From positions 93,030,530 through 93,094,529 of the forward strand of contig JALIRH010000001.1 in assembly GCA_023055505.1 (NCBI GenBank): DNA of 64,000 nt, written 5' to 3'. The DNA is from Callipepla californica brunnescens (taxonomy: Eukaryota; Chordata; Aves; Galliformes; Odontophoridae). Position 1 is the first letter of the stretch, and the number at the start of each line of letters is the position of its first letter. Positions 30,781 through 43,835 of this stretch are shown in pieces. The notes beneath the pieces were generated by a model, which did no database searches, was not told the origin of the DNA, and saw nothing but the letters and a program-made list of their open reading frames with translations. Both the position numbers and the translations under genes were made by a program.

Positions 30781-33375
30781 TGTGTTTGGCCCTTTTTCTA
30801 CCCTTTTCTACTTATTCCTCCTCTTCCATCCTTCTGCTGCCCCATCTGCCTGCAAATCCCTCCATGTGTTTGCAGAACTCTTTAATTTCCTGCACCCTCC
30901 CACTCTGCTTCAGTTCACAGTTTTATCATCTGTAAAAGACCAAATTGATCTTCCTGGAAGTGCTGCATATACTGTGATAGCTCATTAACTGGCGTGACTG
31001 TGAATTATTTTGCTGTATCTCAGCATTTTGTTTATTGTTCCCCTTCTTACATGCTTATCATCCCGATCCAGACATTCCTTGCTTTGATCAATTGTATCTC
31101 TTTCTTATGAATTAGTACAGTTGACCAGTTCTTTTTTTTTTTTTTTTTTTTTTTCTTGTCACTACCTCCATTGTTTTCCCCCAGCTTGGAAGTCTTTGAT
31201 CAGATAACCCTGATGGAATAAACATTCCCATATTCTGTGAACAGACTTGATTCTCATCGTTTTCTCCTTTTCTTCTTGTCCCTTTCTTGCACTGGAAAAG
31301 TCCTATGAAGAGCTACCCTAAAAGGAGCATACACTCTCCTTCTACAACAGTTCAAATACACATAAACATAAATAAATCAAAGAAATTGAGTAGATTTTTT
31401 ACTTGGATTTGAAATACAAAGTTTGTATGTAAATGATTTGGAAATTAAACCTGACTACAGCAGTGAAACGATTTCATGTTCAGATTTTGTGCAAACTGTG
31501 CCAGTAGCACTTCCAAGGACATCAGCAGTTCATGGTTAATTATAAGCCTAAAAAATAACATATGCTGATAAATATGTGTATTATATTCAAAGTCAGACAA
31601 AACTATAATTTAAATGTCAATAGACATTTCAGTATCACTAACTTTGAGTGATGTTTGAATAGTACATAATACAGGGCTCTAACTGTACCCTGGCTCTACG
31701 TTCTTAGAAATTTAAGTGTTTACATAAATTTACATATACAAAACAAAATCTGAACTGAAACATTAGTTTTAGGAAGCACCAAGTTTTATAAATAAAAGTG
31801 TTCTAATTTAGATATAATATTTGGATGTAGTTTTAATAGTTGCATATTTAAGAAGTGTATTCAGTGAGTAGCCCTTATAAGAGTAAGACCAGTAACTGAA
31901 ATAAAAACATTGAATACCTATGAATATACTGAATTGTTGTTCTATTTTAGTATATTCATATTTCTTACTATTTGATAGTGCTTCTCTGACCATGCTAGAA
32001 AGTTCTTTATACTGTTATTAATCTTGCTTATATTTGTCTTTAGGTAGATGAATAGATGGATAAATAGAAATATACATTTCAAAACTTTCTAAAATAAAAT
32101 TTAGAAATGTGCATTATTGCAGCAGTGCATTGCAGGAGCATAGAGATATTGTCACTGTAATACTTAAAACTCTTTACAGAGGACACTGTGCAGAATAGTC
32201 AGGTCATTTACCCATTCACTGTTTATTACCATATATATATACAAGGAAAAAAATATATATATTTGAATTTATATAATGAAATATTTGCAATAGTGCAAAT
32301 AATACATTACTTATTTTACTGCTATAAAAGGAATAACATTAAAGCCTGTATGAAAAGAGTTCTTCAGGCTTTTAAAGTAAAGCAGAAGGTTAACTTCACT
32401 GGGCTATTTGTAGAAATAATGTTCTGTCCTGTGGGTTCTGTGTCAGGAAGTGAAAGCAATCTCAATTGAATTTTCTACTGTTTTTATTCCTGTTGCCTTG
32501 ACATCCTGTATTAGCTGCTTGTGTTATTATATGTGCCCCATGATAGATGAAGGGATATTCTGGAGACATTATATTCTTAAAAAAAACAACATCAAGAAAA
32601 ACAGAAAAACAACAACTTCTGTTTTCAGTAAGAGGAAACTTTTAAAGGAGCAACAGCTATGCTCTTACTTCATGTCGTTACAACCTTTAAAGACAAAGAA
32701 GGCAGAAAGGAAAGGGAAGGAAGGGAGAGAGATGGGATGGAGAAAAATGAAAAAAGTAGGACTGAGAACTAAGTTATATCTAACCATCATAGCGTTTTGC
32801 ACTAGTAATTGCCAAATGGGTTTAAAACAAATACAAAGGAAAATCATTTCGGTTTATGGAAAGAAGATTGATGCTGATTGCCTAGAATGCTGATCCATTT
32901 TTTGCAATGTGCTATTAAATGTGCTATTAAATATTGTGCTATTAAAAATTATAATATACTAATAAAGGGACAATAAATATTCCAAAGTTAGAATAAATAT
33001 TTACAAACTGAAGTCTTTAAGATATTCTAACAGTATCAATCAGAATAAGAAATTAATTAATAAAGGAAAAATACTTTTTATGTTAATTGCTGTGAACAGA
33101 GTTTGTTAAAAATGGTCAGACATAAAAGTAGATCTGTAACAATTCTTATTATCCCTGTGTAAATCTCTTTGTCGTGATTTCATAAAGAATACTCCAATAA
33201 ATTAGTTGTAAAATTATCAAGAACTTCTGTTCTTTCTCAAGTCCTGAATTTTTATTCTAAAATGTCACAAAGATGTGTGCGATTTTCCACGTATCCTATA
33301 TTACGTCAAATATGCAGCGTATTGATGTATCTAGTATCAAGTCATAGAAATCTTAGTAAATCACTACTGGTTAAT
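30781..33375. other. AT-rich non-coding DNA, no gene seen
   Basis: It contains a 23-base T run at 31132-31154, a TA-rich stretch near 32230-32263, and a 147-codon plus-strand open frame at 32450-32893 that is Lys-rich from A-rich DNA and carries no motif. I regard that frame as chance. Confidence 0.5.
31132..31154 (+). repeat. Poly-T run, 23 bases
   Basis: Uninterrupted thymine homopolymer, not attached to any recognisable retroelement. Confidence 0.9.
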
Positions 33376-33379
33376 CTTT

Positions 33380-33478
<99 letters not shown>
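33376..33478 (+). repeat. (CTTT)n microsatellite, about 25 copies
   Basis: Perfect CTTT repeats over about 100 bases, pure pyrimidine on the plus strand. The open frame encoding a Leu-Ser-Phe repeat across it is a repeat artefact. Confidence 0.97.
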
Positions 33479-34539
33479 GTAACTCACACTTCAGTGACTA
33501 TCACTGACACCAATTAAGTATTTGATTATTATTATCTCAAGACATATTCTCAAAGGAATATAAAATTATGAAGAAAAAGAACAGCTCTTGTCCCAGATAC
33601 TTCTGTGACCTTTCCAAATAATTTCTACCGCTTATGTTAAGGACAAGTAATGTCCCTAAAGTTCTTGAGGATATTTCATTTTGGTTGTGTTATTTTGTTG
33701 TTGTTGTTGTTATTTTAAGAATGGGAGCAATGCAATTAGTGAGTATATATTAAGTACTTTTTCGCATATTCTTTTCTCCTGTAAAGACTTGCCTATTCTT
33801 TAGATGAGCAGTGACTAATATCATTATTTGTTCTCAGGTAGATGACAAGATTAGAACACTGGACCCTAATCATAAGTGAGATATCATAATCATAAATGAG
33901 CTACTTTCAGCTCTTAAAAAAGTGAAAGATTTGCAGCCTTACTTTCAGTTTTGGTAAAGGAATTTGAGAATAGGTTTCAAGCTTGCAAAAAGAAAAAAAA
34001 AATCCTTTTTGTGATATAATTGTGACCCATTTTTGAGTCAGCATAAATACATTACCTGTGAATTTTCAAATGTAATGTATAGAATTGCAATCTCATATTC
34101 AACTCAAAAAATTGATCATGTCTTTTTACTAGACTTTTATAAGACCTGACTTACTGGAGAAAAATATCCCTTGCCTCAAAATCATACCTTATTCATGTTA
34201 CCTTTTTTTGGCGGTCCAAGAATGAAGCACAAAATGAGTAAAATTTAATAAAAAGATCTCTGATGAACAACTTAAGAACTCACTGAGAATTGCAATCACT
34301 TACATTGAACCAGACTGATCCATTAATTTAACAAAAAGTTCAACATCCCACTAATATGTTTTTGTTGCCTACATTTTTTGTCTTTACAAAAAATATATAA
34401 CAAAATATTTTTTGTTACTTATATAAATTAACCATATTACGTATTTTATATGCAGTCCAAGACAATTCCTTTTCAGTCAATGTGGTCCAGGCAAGCCAAA
34501 ATGTTGAACACTCATGTTCTAGAAAATGAAGATGGATGA
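33479..34539. other. AT-rich non-coding DNA, no gene seen
   Basis: Includes a short (GTT)n near 33692-33711. No gene or repeat family recognised. Confidence 0.55.
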
Positions 34540-34840
34540 GGGGTGGCTGAGGGTACTTAGTTCAATTTAGAGAACAGAAAGCTAAAGGATGACCTTATCA
34601 CAGTCATCAGCTTCCTCACTTAGGGAGTGGAGGGTTGAACACTGTTTATTTCTATCTGGTGACAGCAATAGCATCTGATGAAACAGCATGGAATTGCATC
34701 AAGAAAGGGTGGGTTGAGTATTTAAAGTAGCTTTTCACTGAGAGTGGTCTGACTCTGGAACGGCTTCCTAGTGCAATGATTACAGCACTTGCAGCTCAAG
34801 AAGTATCTGGACAATACTCTCAGATATATGGTTTGATTTT
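34540..34840 (+). mobile_element. Old CR1 LINE fragment
   Basis: Diverged CR1 ORF2 end and 3' UTR. 'gatgaccttatcacagtcatc' matches the GDLI stretch, and 'actctggaacggcttccta' corresponds to the common 'cactggaacaggcttcccagg'. No octamer tail remains. More decayed than the other copies. Confidence 0.65.
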
Positions 34841-37803
34841 TTTTGTTGCTGAGAATATTACCTTTTCTAATGCTAAGAAAAAAAATTGTGAATCAATAAA
34901 ATTTACGTATTCTGAAAAGCAATGTATTATATAGTGCCGTTTACAGAATTGTATAAATAAGCAAAAGCATTCTGACTTCCAAAAAACTTTTAGTATATAT
35001 TAACAAGCTCAGATTGTCTAAGATGTGTAATTTGCCAGGACAAAGTCACATGAAAATCAATTACATATAATTCAGATAAACCAAGGAAAATAATACCAAG
35101 TCAAGGAAAAATTGTAAGAAAAATTAAGCACTTAGTGTCTGGGAATAGTAGTATTAGTGAATGGAAGATATAGAGACTAAGCTTTTTACAAAGCAAAAGT
35201 ATTTTCTAAGCTGTAACTATGACTTAAAGAAGAATATAAAAAAATTAGTAAATCAGTAGGATCTCCATTGGAAGTATATTACACTATGCTTGTTGCACTG
35301 TTTGGTTTCAGATAGAATATTTGAATAAATTTTTGTATGCTGAATATAACCTAATTATTTTGGACTTAACTTTGTGTTAAGTGTGCTAAAATGCAAGGGG
35401 TAAGATTGCTGATTGTTCCATTCTATGTGGTGAATACGATTTTAAAAATGGAAAATAGAGAAGTCATCAAAAACTTGTAAATAATGCATTAGAGATTTAA
35501 TGTTAGTCATTTTCTGAAAGAGTTATAATTTAACAAAGAAATTGTATTTTAAATCTACTTCAGGAAGTGAACATTCATATTCATAGCAGTTTAGAAAAAC
35601 TATCCAGTTAGCATTTGGCTTACTAGAGAGAAGAAATGCTGTAAGTAATCTTGAAGATGGTTTGATAGAATTACATGTTAAACTATTTTGTTAATCTAAC
35701 TTAAAATTCTATATAACAAAAGAGAAAAAGCTTTGACCATTGGTTCCTCCTATAAATAAATTGGTTTTTGCTATCATACAGAGTAACTGGTGACATTACA
35801 AAAGTTTTGTTAGGGATTTGTGAGTAGCTTGATATAATTCTGAATGATTTATGATGCAAAACAGTTACTCCTACTGTACATTAATAATGCTGGGCTTAAG
35901 TCTTCCTATTTAAAATGATTTTATCAAGGCAATTCCCAAATTTCTTTGTTCCTCATCTTTCTCACTGGCTTCCATGAATGCATTTTTTTTTTCTTTTTTT
36001 TTTTTTCTGGAAAAAAGGACATGGGGGAGGGGAAGTGTCTTTCTCCTACTACCTCATACTTCTTATTGAATTTTACCTGCAAGTTATCCTGCACAACTAG
36101 ACTTCAATGCACTTTTCAGTTGAAAGTCCGTAACTGTGTATCTACAGAAGATGTAGGAGAGATTGAAAATGCGATGCACTGCACTGAATGAGGTATTTTC
36201 AATCTGAGTGACTAGGGAACTATGATACCATGCTGCATTTTAACAGGTGATCTAGTTGCAAGTGTTTCTTTAGCATTTTCTGCAATGGAATTGTATGTAA
36301 CTGCTAAGTAATTTTTATTCTTCAAAACAGTCCAAGATGTACATCTCAGGAAATGCTTCCACATTTTTTTTTCATAGCTGATATTATCTGCTCTTCCAAG
36401 TAACCATAATCAAGTGATATTGTAACCAAATTGTTTTCTTCCAGACTATATAATGTAATTCCCTTTGATCAGCCTGCTTTAGTACAATTAAAATCCATAA
36501 AATAATACAATGCGATACAACTACAGATAGCAGAAATGTATTTGATAAGGTCCTTTCCAGTAATGCTAATACAATGTATTTAGCAAACACAACCTTCATT
36601 AAAACACAAAGAAAAATATGCAGATTATTTTCTGCTTTTCTGATAACATCATCACAGGAAATATTCTTTATTCACTTGGCTGGTATCAGCAGGATATCTA
36701 AGTGCATTAATGAGTCATTAATGGCACTGTAATAACATGGAGCAGGTGTGCCATTAAAGTCTATTAATTGAAATTATTCATGGTCCACTAGATAGGAATG
36801 TATGGATAATTTTAATAATACTGTTACATTTAATGTTCTTCATATATGAAATACCTGCCACTGGTTGTCCAAGAAAAGTGTTGAAAGGTGCAGTGAGAAA
36901 CAAACTATATATCACATATCTCAGACAATTTCAAAACTTCTTTTCTAAGTGGTGATACATAAACTTGTATTTAGACTCATGGATATATTTACACAGTTAA
37001 ATGCGATTGAGCACTCATCCCCTAATTATCCACATTGCTTAAACATTAATTTGCTTCTTCATTTCTTGGCTCATCACCTTTTCCCAAAATAAGTGTTTTA
37101 AGACAAAGTCTGAATACATTTGTGTGGACAAAAGGACTCAAAGGGTTGCCCTCAAAAGCAGATGAAAATGAACTGCTTTCATCTCTCTGTCCTCCAACAG
37201 TACTTTGAGTTCAACACATTGAATTCTCTATCCTCACAATCACATCATACCCCGGGGCATAAAACAACATGTAACTAAATTTTGCATGCAAAAAAAAGAT
37301 CACATGATCACATTTTCTTTTTCATGATTTGGGCTGAAAATCACACCCGAATAAAATGGCAATGCATTCTTCCAACGGTCTATCAATTGGCATCATGAGG
37401 ATACCCATAACCAAGTGCTATACGATGTGAAACTACCCAGTCTCTTCTCACAAAAGCTCTCTCTAGAGAAGAGAAGAAGCAGGCCAGATGTTGTCAGTTT
37501 GTTTTTCAACCACTGAATCTATTAATTACAACATTGTTCTTGCTTTTTCAAAACCAGAGGCTTTTTACAAATGGAGGTAAAGCTTCTCAGGCTTTGTCTG
37601 CAGTCCTCTTGGCCTGTCTAGAGATTTGTTTAATCGTATTTATTTGTAACAGAAATTTTCCAATGAACAATTGGTTATTATGTATTTTGTCTCATTTTAT
37701 TTGTCTTTGTGTAATTATGTGGCATAGCCACAACTTCTAAACAGATAGTAGTAATAACTATGCACTGTTAACATAAAGATGCAGTTTAGGTGAAAATGCC
37801 GTA
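34841..37803. other. AT-rich non-coding DNA; one homeodomain-site-rich patch
   Basis: No gene or repeat family recognised. 36640-36830 is notable for repeated TAAT/ATTA cores and an AP-1-like TGAGTCAT within CATTAATGAGTCATTAATGG, and could be a conserved regulatory element; this is only inferred from motif density. A T-rich low-complexity stretch lies at 35983-36006. Confidence 0.45.
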
Positions 37804-38285
37804 ATAGAATCATCATAGAATAGTTTTAAGGTTGGCTTTTCTGGTTCTTTTCCCTTGCCATGGGCAGGGTTATCTTTCACTAGGCCAGATTGCTCAAAAC
37901 TTCATCCAGCCTGGCCTTGAATGCTCCCAGGGATGCAGCATCAACAGCTTCTCTGGGCAACTATTTCCACTATCTTACTACCCTCATAGCAAATATTTTC
38001 TTTGTGTCAAATCTAAATCTACACTCTGTTAGTACAAAATAATTTCCTCTTATCCTATCACTAAACTCAAACTTTTTGATAGGCCACCTTTAGGTACTAG
38101 AAGACTTCTGCCTTCTCCAGGTTGAACAACCCAGCCATCTCAGCTTCTCTTCACAGGAGAGGTGCTTCAACTCTCTAATAGTCCTCTGGACCTCTTCTGG
38201 ACTTATACCCACAGGTCTACATCTCTATGTTGATGGCCCCAGTGCTGAACACTACCTCAGGCAGAGTCTGGTATAACAGGACCCT
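37804..38285 (-). mobile_element. CR1 LINE 3' part, minus strand
   Basis: It opens with the inverted CR1 tail (TAGAATCATCATAGAATAG) and continues with inverted 3' UTR text such as 'catccagcctggccttgaat' and 'gttgaacaacccagccatct'. 5'-truncated; the frames are broken. Confidence 0.88.
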
Positions 38286-38990
38286 TGAAACTGGGTGTCT
38301 AGAATACAGTGAATAGGACTATAACACAGAAGATTACACGGGACACCCAAGGATTAGAAACAACTTACCAACAGTGAGTTATAAAGATACAGATTTGGGA
38401 GCTAAGCAAAACAGTGATGACAAAAAGGAAAACAAACAATCATATATTGCATGTAGAGCAGTATAGCAAATTCAGCAGTAATGTTAAGTTGCAGAGCCAT
38501 AAAGAATGAACAGGTATAAATGTGTGTTGGAAAATATGTCAAAATAACTGCATTTAAACCCGAGAGTAAGAAGAAAGAAAAATGAACATCAGTATATTTA
38601 GGAATAAAAAAAAAAAAATGTATATTCAGAACAGAAGCTCTGAAACAGGATAAACAGCAAGTATAATTCTCTTTTCAGCAAAACACAAGATGAAACCCCA
38701 CCTTCATCATACTCTTCCTGATGAAGGATTGGAAGCTCCTCAGGATAACTCCCCAGTGGTACAACTGGCCTTAGGATGACAGGACTTTTAGAGAGAGTGT
38801 AACATCAGAAGAAAAGATGTAAATAAAGAAATGAGTATATAATAATTTAAGATTTATTATTGTGGAACTGAAATCTATACTTGCCTTACTTCTTTTTTTC
38901 CTCTGTAATGATCAAACTTAGGCAAATAATTTACTGATTTGCCTGTTAAGATCTCAATTCAGTTGAAACAGAACTCTTTGCTTCACATAC
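38286..38990. other. AT-rich non-coding DNA, no gene seen
   Basis: Spacer between two oppositely oriented CR1 copies; A run near 38607-38618; nothing recognised. Confidence 0.55.
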
Positions 38991-39356
38991 AATCTCAGAG
39001 GAGACCTCATCGCACTCTACCACTTCCTGAAGGGAGACTGTGGTGAGGAGGGGGTCCGCATCTTCTCCCAGGTAACTAATGACAGGACAAGAGGGAATGG
39101 CCACAGGTTGTGCCGAGGAAGATTTAGATTAGATTTGAGGAAAGATTTTTTCTCTGAGAGAGTGGTCCGGCATTGGAATGGCCTGCCTAGGGAGGTGGTT
39201 GAGGCACCGTCCCTAGCGCTGTTCAAGAAGCGTTTAGATGATGTGCTAAGGGATTTGATTTAGTAGCTTGGTGGGTAGGGATGGTGGTGGGAGGATGGTT
39301 GTACTCGATTTTGTAAGTCCTTTCCAACCTAATGAATCTATGAATCTATGAATCTA
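38991..39356 (+). mobile_element. CR1 LINE 3' end, well preserved
   Basis: It starts at the end of ORF2 ('gaggagacctcatcgcactc') and carries the full 3' UTR with 'gtggtccggcattggaatgg' and 'gtcctttccaacctaatgaa'. It ends in three tandem copies of an 8-base AATCTATG unit (about 39333-39356), the CR1 terminal microsatellite in a variant form. Relatively little decay suggests a younger copy. Confidence 0.92.
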
Positions 39357-40117
39357 AGCTACATTTTCTTTCATCTAGAACAAGGTTTTTAGCAGCCATT
39401 TCACGAATCTCCTTCACTTAGATGTATTTCACTTGAGAACTGAAAAACAGGAGACTGCTACTCATTCTTAATTAAAAAAGATAAGTTTAAATTTAAAACC
39501 TCCAAAATCTCATACTCTATAGTTCCTTGATAAGGATTATTCTTTTCGATTTTGTGTTACTAGTACAGCATAAGTAGAAACACTGTAAATATTTCCAGAA
39601 TAAATCACAGTTTGACTCTTCCATAAAAACACAAAGATTTTGATTATTACTTGACATATGAACATTACTTTAACATTAATTCTGACAACAGTGATCTATA
39701 AATACATTTCCATATTCTGGCAAAAAAAAAATAATAATGGGGTTTAATTTATTTTAACATATTTTACATTAGTGCAATATAATATTTAAAATTTCCAGTG
39801 TATTCTCTACACTGAAATGTTCTTATATTAAATATGTAAATATTTAAATTACACAGAAATCAAATATTTTCATACATTAAATTGATTTACATTGGTTTAT
39901 TTATTTATACGTGTGTTTTTTTTTATTCTTGTTGTTTGATTAGTTGTTTTTTGTTTATTTTATTTCACTTTAGGAAAATTAAGAAAGTCAGAACTTCCAA
40001 GTGAGTTAAATTATAGCTGATCAGTTCTATCATAACATCATAAATAATTTATGATGAAGTTATTAATTTTAATATTATTGTAATCAGAGAGTGACAATAC
40101 TTACGGCATTGTAGAAT
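39357..40117. other. AT-rich non-coding DNA, no gene seen
   Basis: Rich in A/T with runs such as 39721-39731; nothing recognised. Confidence 0.55.
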
Positions 40118-40205
40118 AATAGAATCATAGAACCATTAGAAAGTAAAAGACCACTAAAAACCATCAACTCATCCCAGCGATACCCACTAAATCATGTGCT
40201 ACTCC
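40118..40205 (-). mobile_element. CR1 LINE 3' terminal scrap, minus strand
   Basis: Inverted tail AATAGAATCATAGAACC is followed by about 70 bases of inverted 3' UTR ('ccatcaactcatcccagcga'). Very short truncated copy. Confidence 0.75.
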
Positions 40206-40782
40206 ACTTTTTTTAGCAATATTTTAGAAGAAAAAAAAAATTGAAAATGTTTTTTTAAACGTATTTTATTTTCCATGTTGTTGCTATTGTGAGTCAGAAA
40301 TCCATAATGAATCTCTACATTCAACGAAGACTCCTTGATGGAATTACTTGGTATAGGGAAATAATGATAATGTTATTCAGTTATGTTCTGTTTCTGCTAC
40401 TCAGCAAAATATAACATTTATAAATTTCATGACATATTTATCCATAACCTATAATATAAAAAGCTCTAAATCTATGGAACTGACTAAAAAAAAAAGACAT
40501 ATATGAAATAAATATCTTGATAACAGAGATACAAATTCAATAGTCTTGAGCAGTGGGAATTTTCCAGCCTAACATCTCTGATTTACTAAGTTATTTGATC
40601 TGTGCTCAGTAACAGGAGTCTTAATGACTAGCATCCTTCACAGATTGGTTGGTTATAAAAACAAACTGTGAAAACTCAGCATAATAATAGTGTTTTTTTA
40701 GTGGACAGAATATATATTTTTGTAGACTTTTTAAAATACCAGAGTGGTAGGATCTCTTTTATCCAAGTAATCTAAATCTTAC
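40206..40782. other. AT-rich non-coding DNA, no gene seen
   Basis: Spacer between CR1 pieces; A runs near 40230-40240 and 40485-40495. No gene or family recognised. Confidence 0.55.
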
Positions 40783-41106
40783 AATAATTAAGGTTAGAAG
40801 GGACCTCTGAAGGTCACCTGGACCTTCTCAGCTAGTCAGATGGGATTGTCTAAAGCAGGTTGCCTGTGACTAGGTCCAGATGGCTTTTAAAGTTCTTCAG
40901 GGAAGGAGACTCCACAGCCTCTCTGGGAAATCTATACCAGTGCTTCTTCGCTTGAACGGTAAATAAGTGTTGCCTGATGTTCAAACAAAATTACTTGTAT
41001 TCCAATTTGTGCTCATTGCTTCTGTTCTTGGCATCGGACATCACTGAAGAGAGCCTAATTCCATCTTCTTTGCCCTCTCCCTTCAGGAATTTTTACATGT
41101 TTATAA
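40783..41106 (-). mobile_element. CR1 LINE 3' part, minus strand (half of inverted pair)
   Basis: Inverted CR1 3' UTR and ORF2 end: 'agaagggacctctgaaggtc' near 40797 is the inverted terminal region, and 'ttttacatgtttataaga' at about 41091-41108 corresponds to the inverted 'YKY' segment of ORF2. It directly abuts the plus-strand piece at 41114, which represents the neighbouring, more 5' part of a CR1. Confidence 0.8.
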
Positions 41107-41113
41107 GATACCT

Positions 41114-41362
41114 TTGCATCTCCCCCTCTACTCTGCCCAAGTGAGGCCTCATCTGGAGTACTGTGTCCAGTTCTGGGCTCTCTGGTATAAAAAAGACAGG
41201 GAACTCTTGGAAAGAGTCCAGTGGAGGGCCACAAAGATAATGAAGGGCCTGGAGGATCTCCCCTATGAAGAAAAGCTAAGTGAACTGGGTCTGTTTAGCC
41301 TTGAGAAAAGGACTGAGAGGGGACCTGATCCAGATTTATAAATATCTGAGGTGTGGTGTACA
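41114..41362 (+). mobile_element. CR1 LINE ORF2 C-terminal piece (other half of inverted pair)
   Basis: Open over 75 codons with '[19 protein letters not shown]' and '[20 protein letters not shown]', the standard CR1 C-terminal region. It stops at 'ttataaatatctgagg', just where the piece at 41106-40783 would take over in the opposite orientation. There is no 3' UTR of its own. Confidence 0.85.
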
Positions 41363-42089
41363 AACACTTATAAGGTCCAAAGAATTCATTAAATAAAAGT
41401 CAGCAGAGGTTCATGCAAGAACAGATATCATATTCACAGTATATGTATTTAGAAATAAATATTTGAGTGCACTTTGAATGAAGCTTCCTTATGTTTACTT
41501 ATTTTCTCTTGTTGCTTTCATCCTGATAAGAGACTACTACATTTCAGAGTAATTTTGTATATTAGAAGGGATGTATTTGTGGTTCTACTATTCTTTTTAA
41601 AATCATGGTTAGTCTTTCATTTATCCTCATTAAAACAAAATACAAATTTGTAACCATACTGCGCAATGTCTTAATACCTGTAAGTAACAGGTTTTTTTGT
41701 TTGTTTACTTTTTTACTTCTTGTTCAGTCATTTAAAATTATTACATGATCCCTATTTATTCATTCCCCCCAATTATTCCACTCCATAGCCCCAAGGAACA
41801 ATCATTGATTGTGAACCCTGTACCACTAATTACCTGATTTAAAAGAAAAAAAAAAGTGACAAACTTTTGACTCTTGTCTTCTACTTTTCCCCTAATTCTA
41901 TGATTCTCCGTACCACCTTTTCAGAAGATTTTTAAGAGGTAAATTACATTAACTGGAAGTTACGAAATCTGTCATTTGCCTATTTTTCAATTATCACTAA
42001 CAGATTAAAAAAGTATGATTTTCACTTGTATGAATTTGTACCTATTATGTGACACTGTGTCAGATGTTTTACTAATATCACCTTAACTG
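41363..42089. other. AT-rich non-coding DNA, no gene seen
   Basis: Spacer between CR1 pieces; A run near 41846-41855; nothing recognised. Confidence 0.55.
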
Positions 42090-42187
42090 TTCACTCCGCT
42101 CCACCTGCTGGCCACACTCTTTTTAATGCACCCCAGGATACCACTGGCTCTCTTGGCCACCAGGGCACACTGCTGGCTCATGGCCAC
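42090..42187 (-). mobile_element. CR1 LINE internal scrap, minus strand
   Basis: About 100 bases of inverted CR1: 'ctggccacactctttttaat' and 'gccaccagggcacactgctgg' are inverted forms of the 'QQCALVAK' coding stretch. No tail, so internal and rearranged or decayed. Confidence 0.7.
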
Positions 42188-43835
42188 TTATTTCTTTTAA
42201 GGAACTCGTGTAAAAAGCAGAATTTCAGAATTTCACCTGCAGTGTGAGTAAACTCAATCTTGCTTTCTCTGACAAGTGTGATATGAAGAAAAATGCTCAC
42301 TTTCAAAAAACCGAAATAACACCACGAGCCTTTTACCTGCTTAGATTATCAATTCCTACAGAAGCAGATACTTGACAATTTTCAGGAAGAAGAAAACAAA
42401 AAGAACATCACCAGCCTTTTTTTTTTTGTTTATCTTCCTAGGAAATTTTTTCCTGACATAGGGGAAAAACGGCCCATCTTGAAATTCAAGATGAGTCAGT
42501 ATGATTGCATATTAACTGTAGTAATCACCAGGGAGAAGTTCTCTTTTTGGTGAGATGTATTTTTTCCAGCCCACAAAGACTTTTGTTAATCTTTAACAAA
42601 GTATTGTAGCTTCAAATAAATTCCATGAAAATGTGCATTTTGTCAAAATAGGTACTCTTCTGTTAATTCCCACATATGTGGACTAATTTAACTTGAACCC
42701 AATGGTTTACTACGGTCCTTTTAAGAATTTCATGACTCTTCTTTAATACAATCCACCTTAGAAATATGAATGCAACTTGCCAGACTTCCTTCTCCTTTTT
42801 ATCTGGGTTGGCCAGAGAAGAGTAGAAGTCTGCATGGTGTCTCTATGGCAATTCTCTAGAAGAGTTAACAGTGACAACAAGAAGATTTGGCACTGAGTAT
42901 GCAAATTCTTCTTCTCCTGAGGTAAATTGATTATCTGACCATCCACAAGAAATTGTGGTGTCTGACCTTGAGGCCATGTGAAACCACCTGTCCACAGCTC
43001 TCAGTGATGGCCCTCTACATAGCAGCACCAGTCATGTCCATATTTCGCATGTGAGCCTGAATCTCTGAAGAACCTCATATGGTGATACGAACAGGCAATT
43101 ACTGTCCTCCTGTGCAATTCTTTTTTATGTGCCCCAAATAATGCTCAGATTTTGTTGTTCCCAAGTAGACTGGTTATTTTGCAACATGGAACTGGAAGTA
43201 CGAGTCGCAAACTCAAGTGTGTGATAGCACAGCATGAGGCCTATTTGAATGTCTAAAATTTTCTATGATGCTCACAGAAATCAACAATCTGGGAGCACTC
43301 TCTCCTGAAATTTACCCCCAAAAGCACAGAACCATTGCTAAATGAAAGCATTCAGGGATGAGTTAACAATGAGTGAGTTAACATTTGGTACAGTTGAGCA
43401 GGAATTGAATACTTGAGTTGATCCAACACTTCCTTTAGTAATGTGGATGTACAGTACAGTACTATGCTATTTATGGGAGAATGCTTTTTTACAGTTCTGT
43501 GAACTACTGAAACACAATCATATTATTAGGGTCTCCTAAATAAACTGTCAAAATATTTTTAGAATCCATTGGTCTTTCAGTTTCACTTGCGAGTTTTTTG
43601 TCTGCAAAATCCTTAGACTTGTATAACAGGCTCACCTTTGCTAATAGTTGTATACATACACATAAATAGGCTTCTTTTTTTTTTTTTTCCCCTTAACACT
43701 GACAGGTAGCTAAGTACCCCACAGCCACTGTCTCTCCTCAACAGAATGTGGGTGGAAGAAGAAAAAAGGGAAGAAACAATCACCACTACTGTCAACAAAA
43801 AACAACTTGTGAATTTGATATAGGAGCAGCTTCAC
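42188..43835. other. Non-coding DNA, no gene seen
   Basis: Slightly less AT-rich than average at 42750-43100, where two overlapping minus-strand frames of about 60 codons occur without a known motif. T runs near 42416-42427 and 43674-43688. Confidence 0.5.

Noticed and set aside
32450..32893. 147-codon plus-strand open frame
   Set aside because: Lys-rich from A-rich DNA, no motif, no splice or promoter context, and about the length expected by chance in 64 kb.
33262..33507. 81-codon frame with a Leu-Ser-Phe repeat
   Set aside because: Translation of the CTTT microsatellite.
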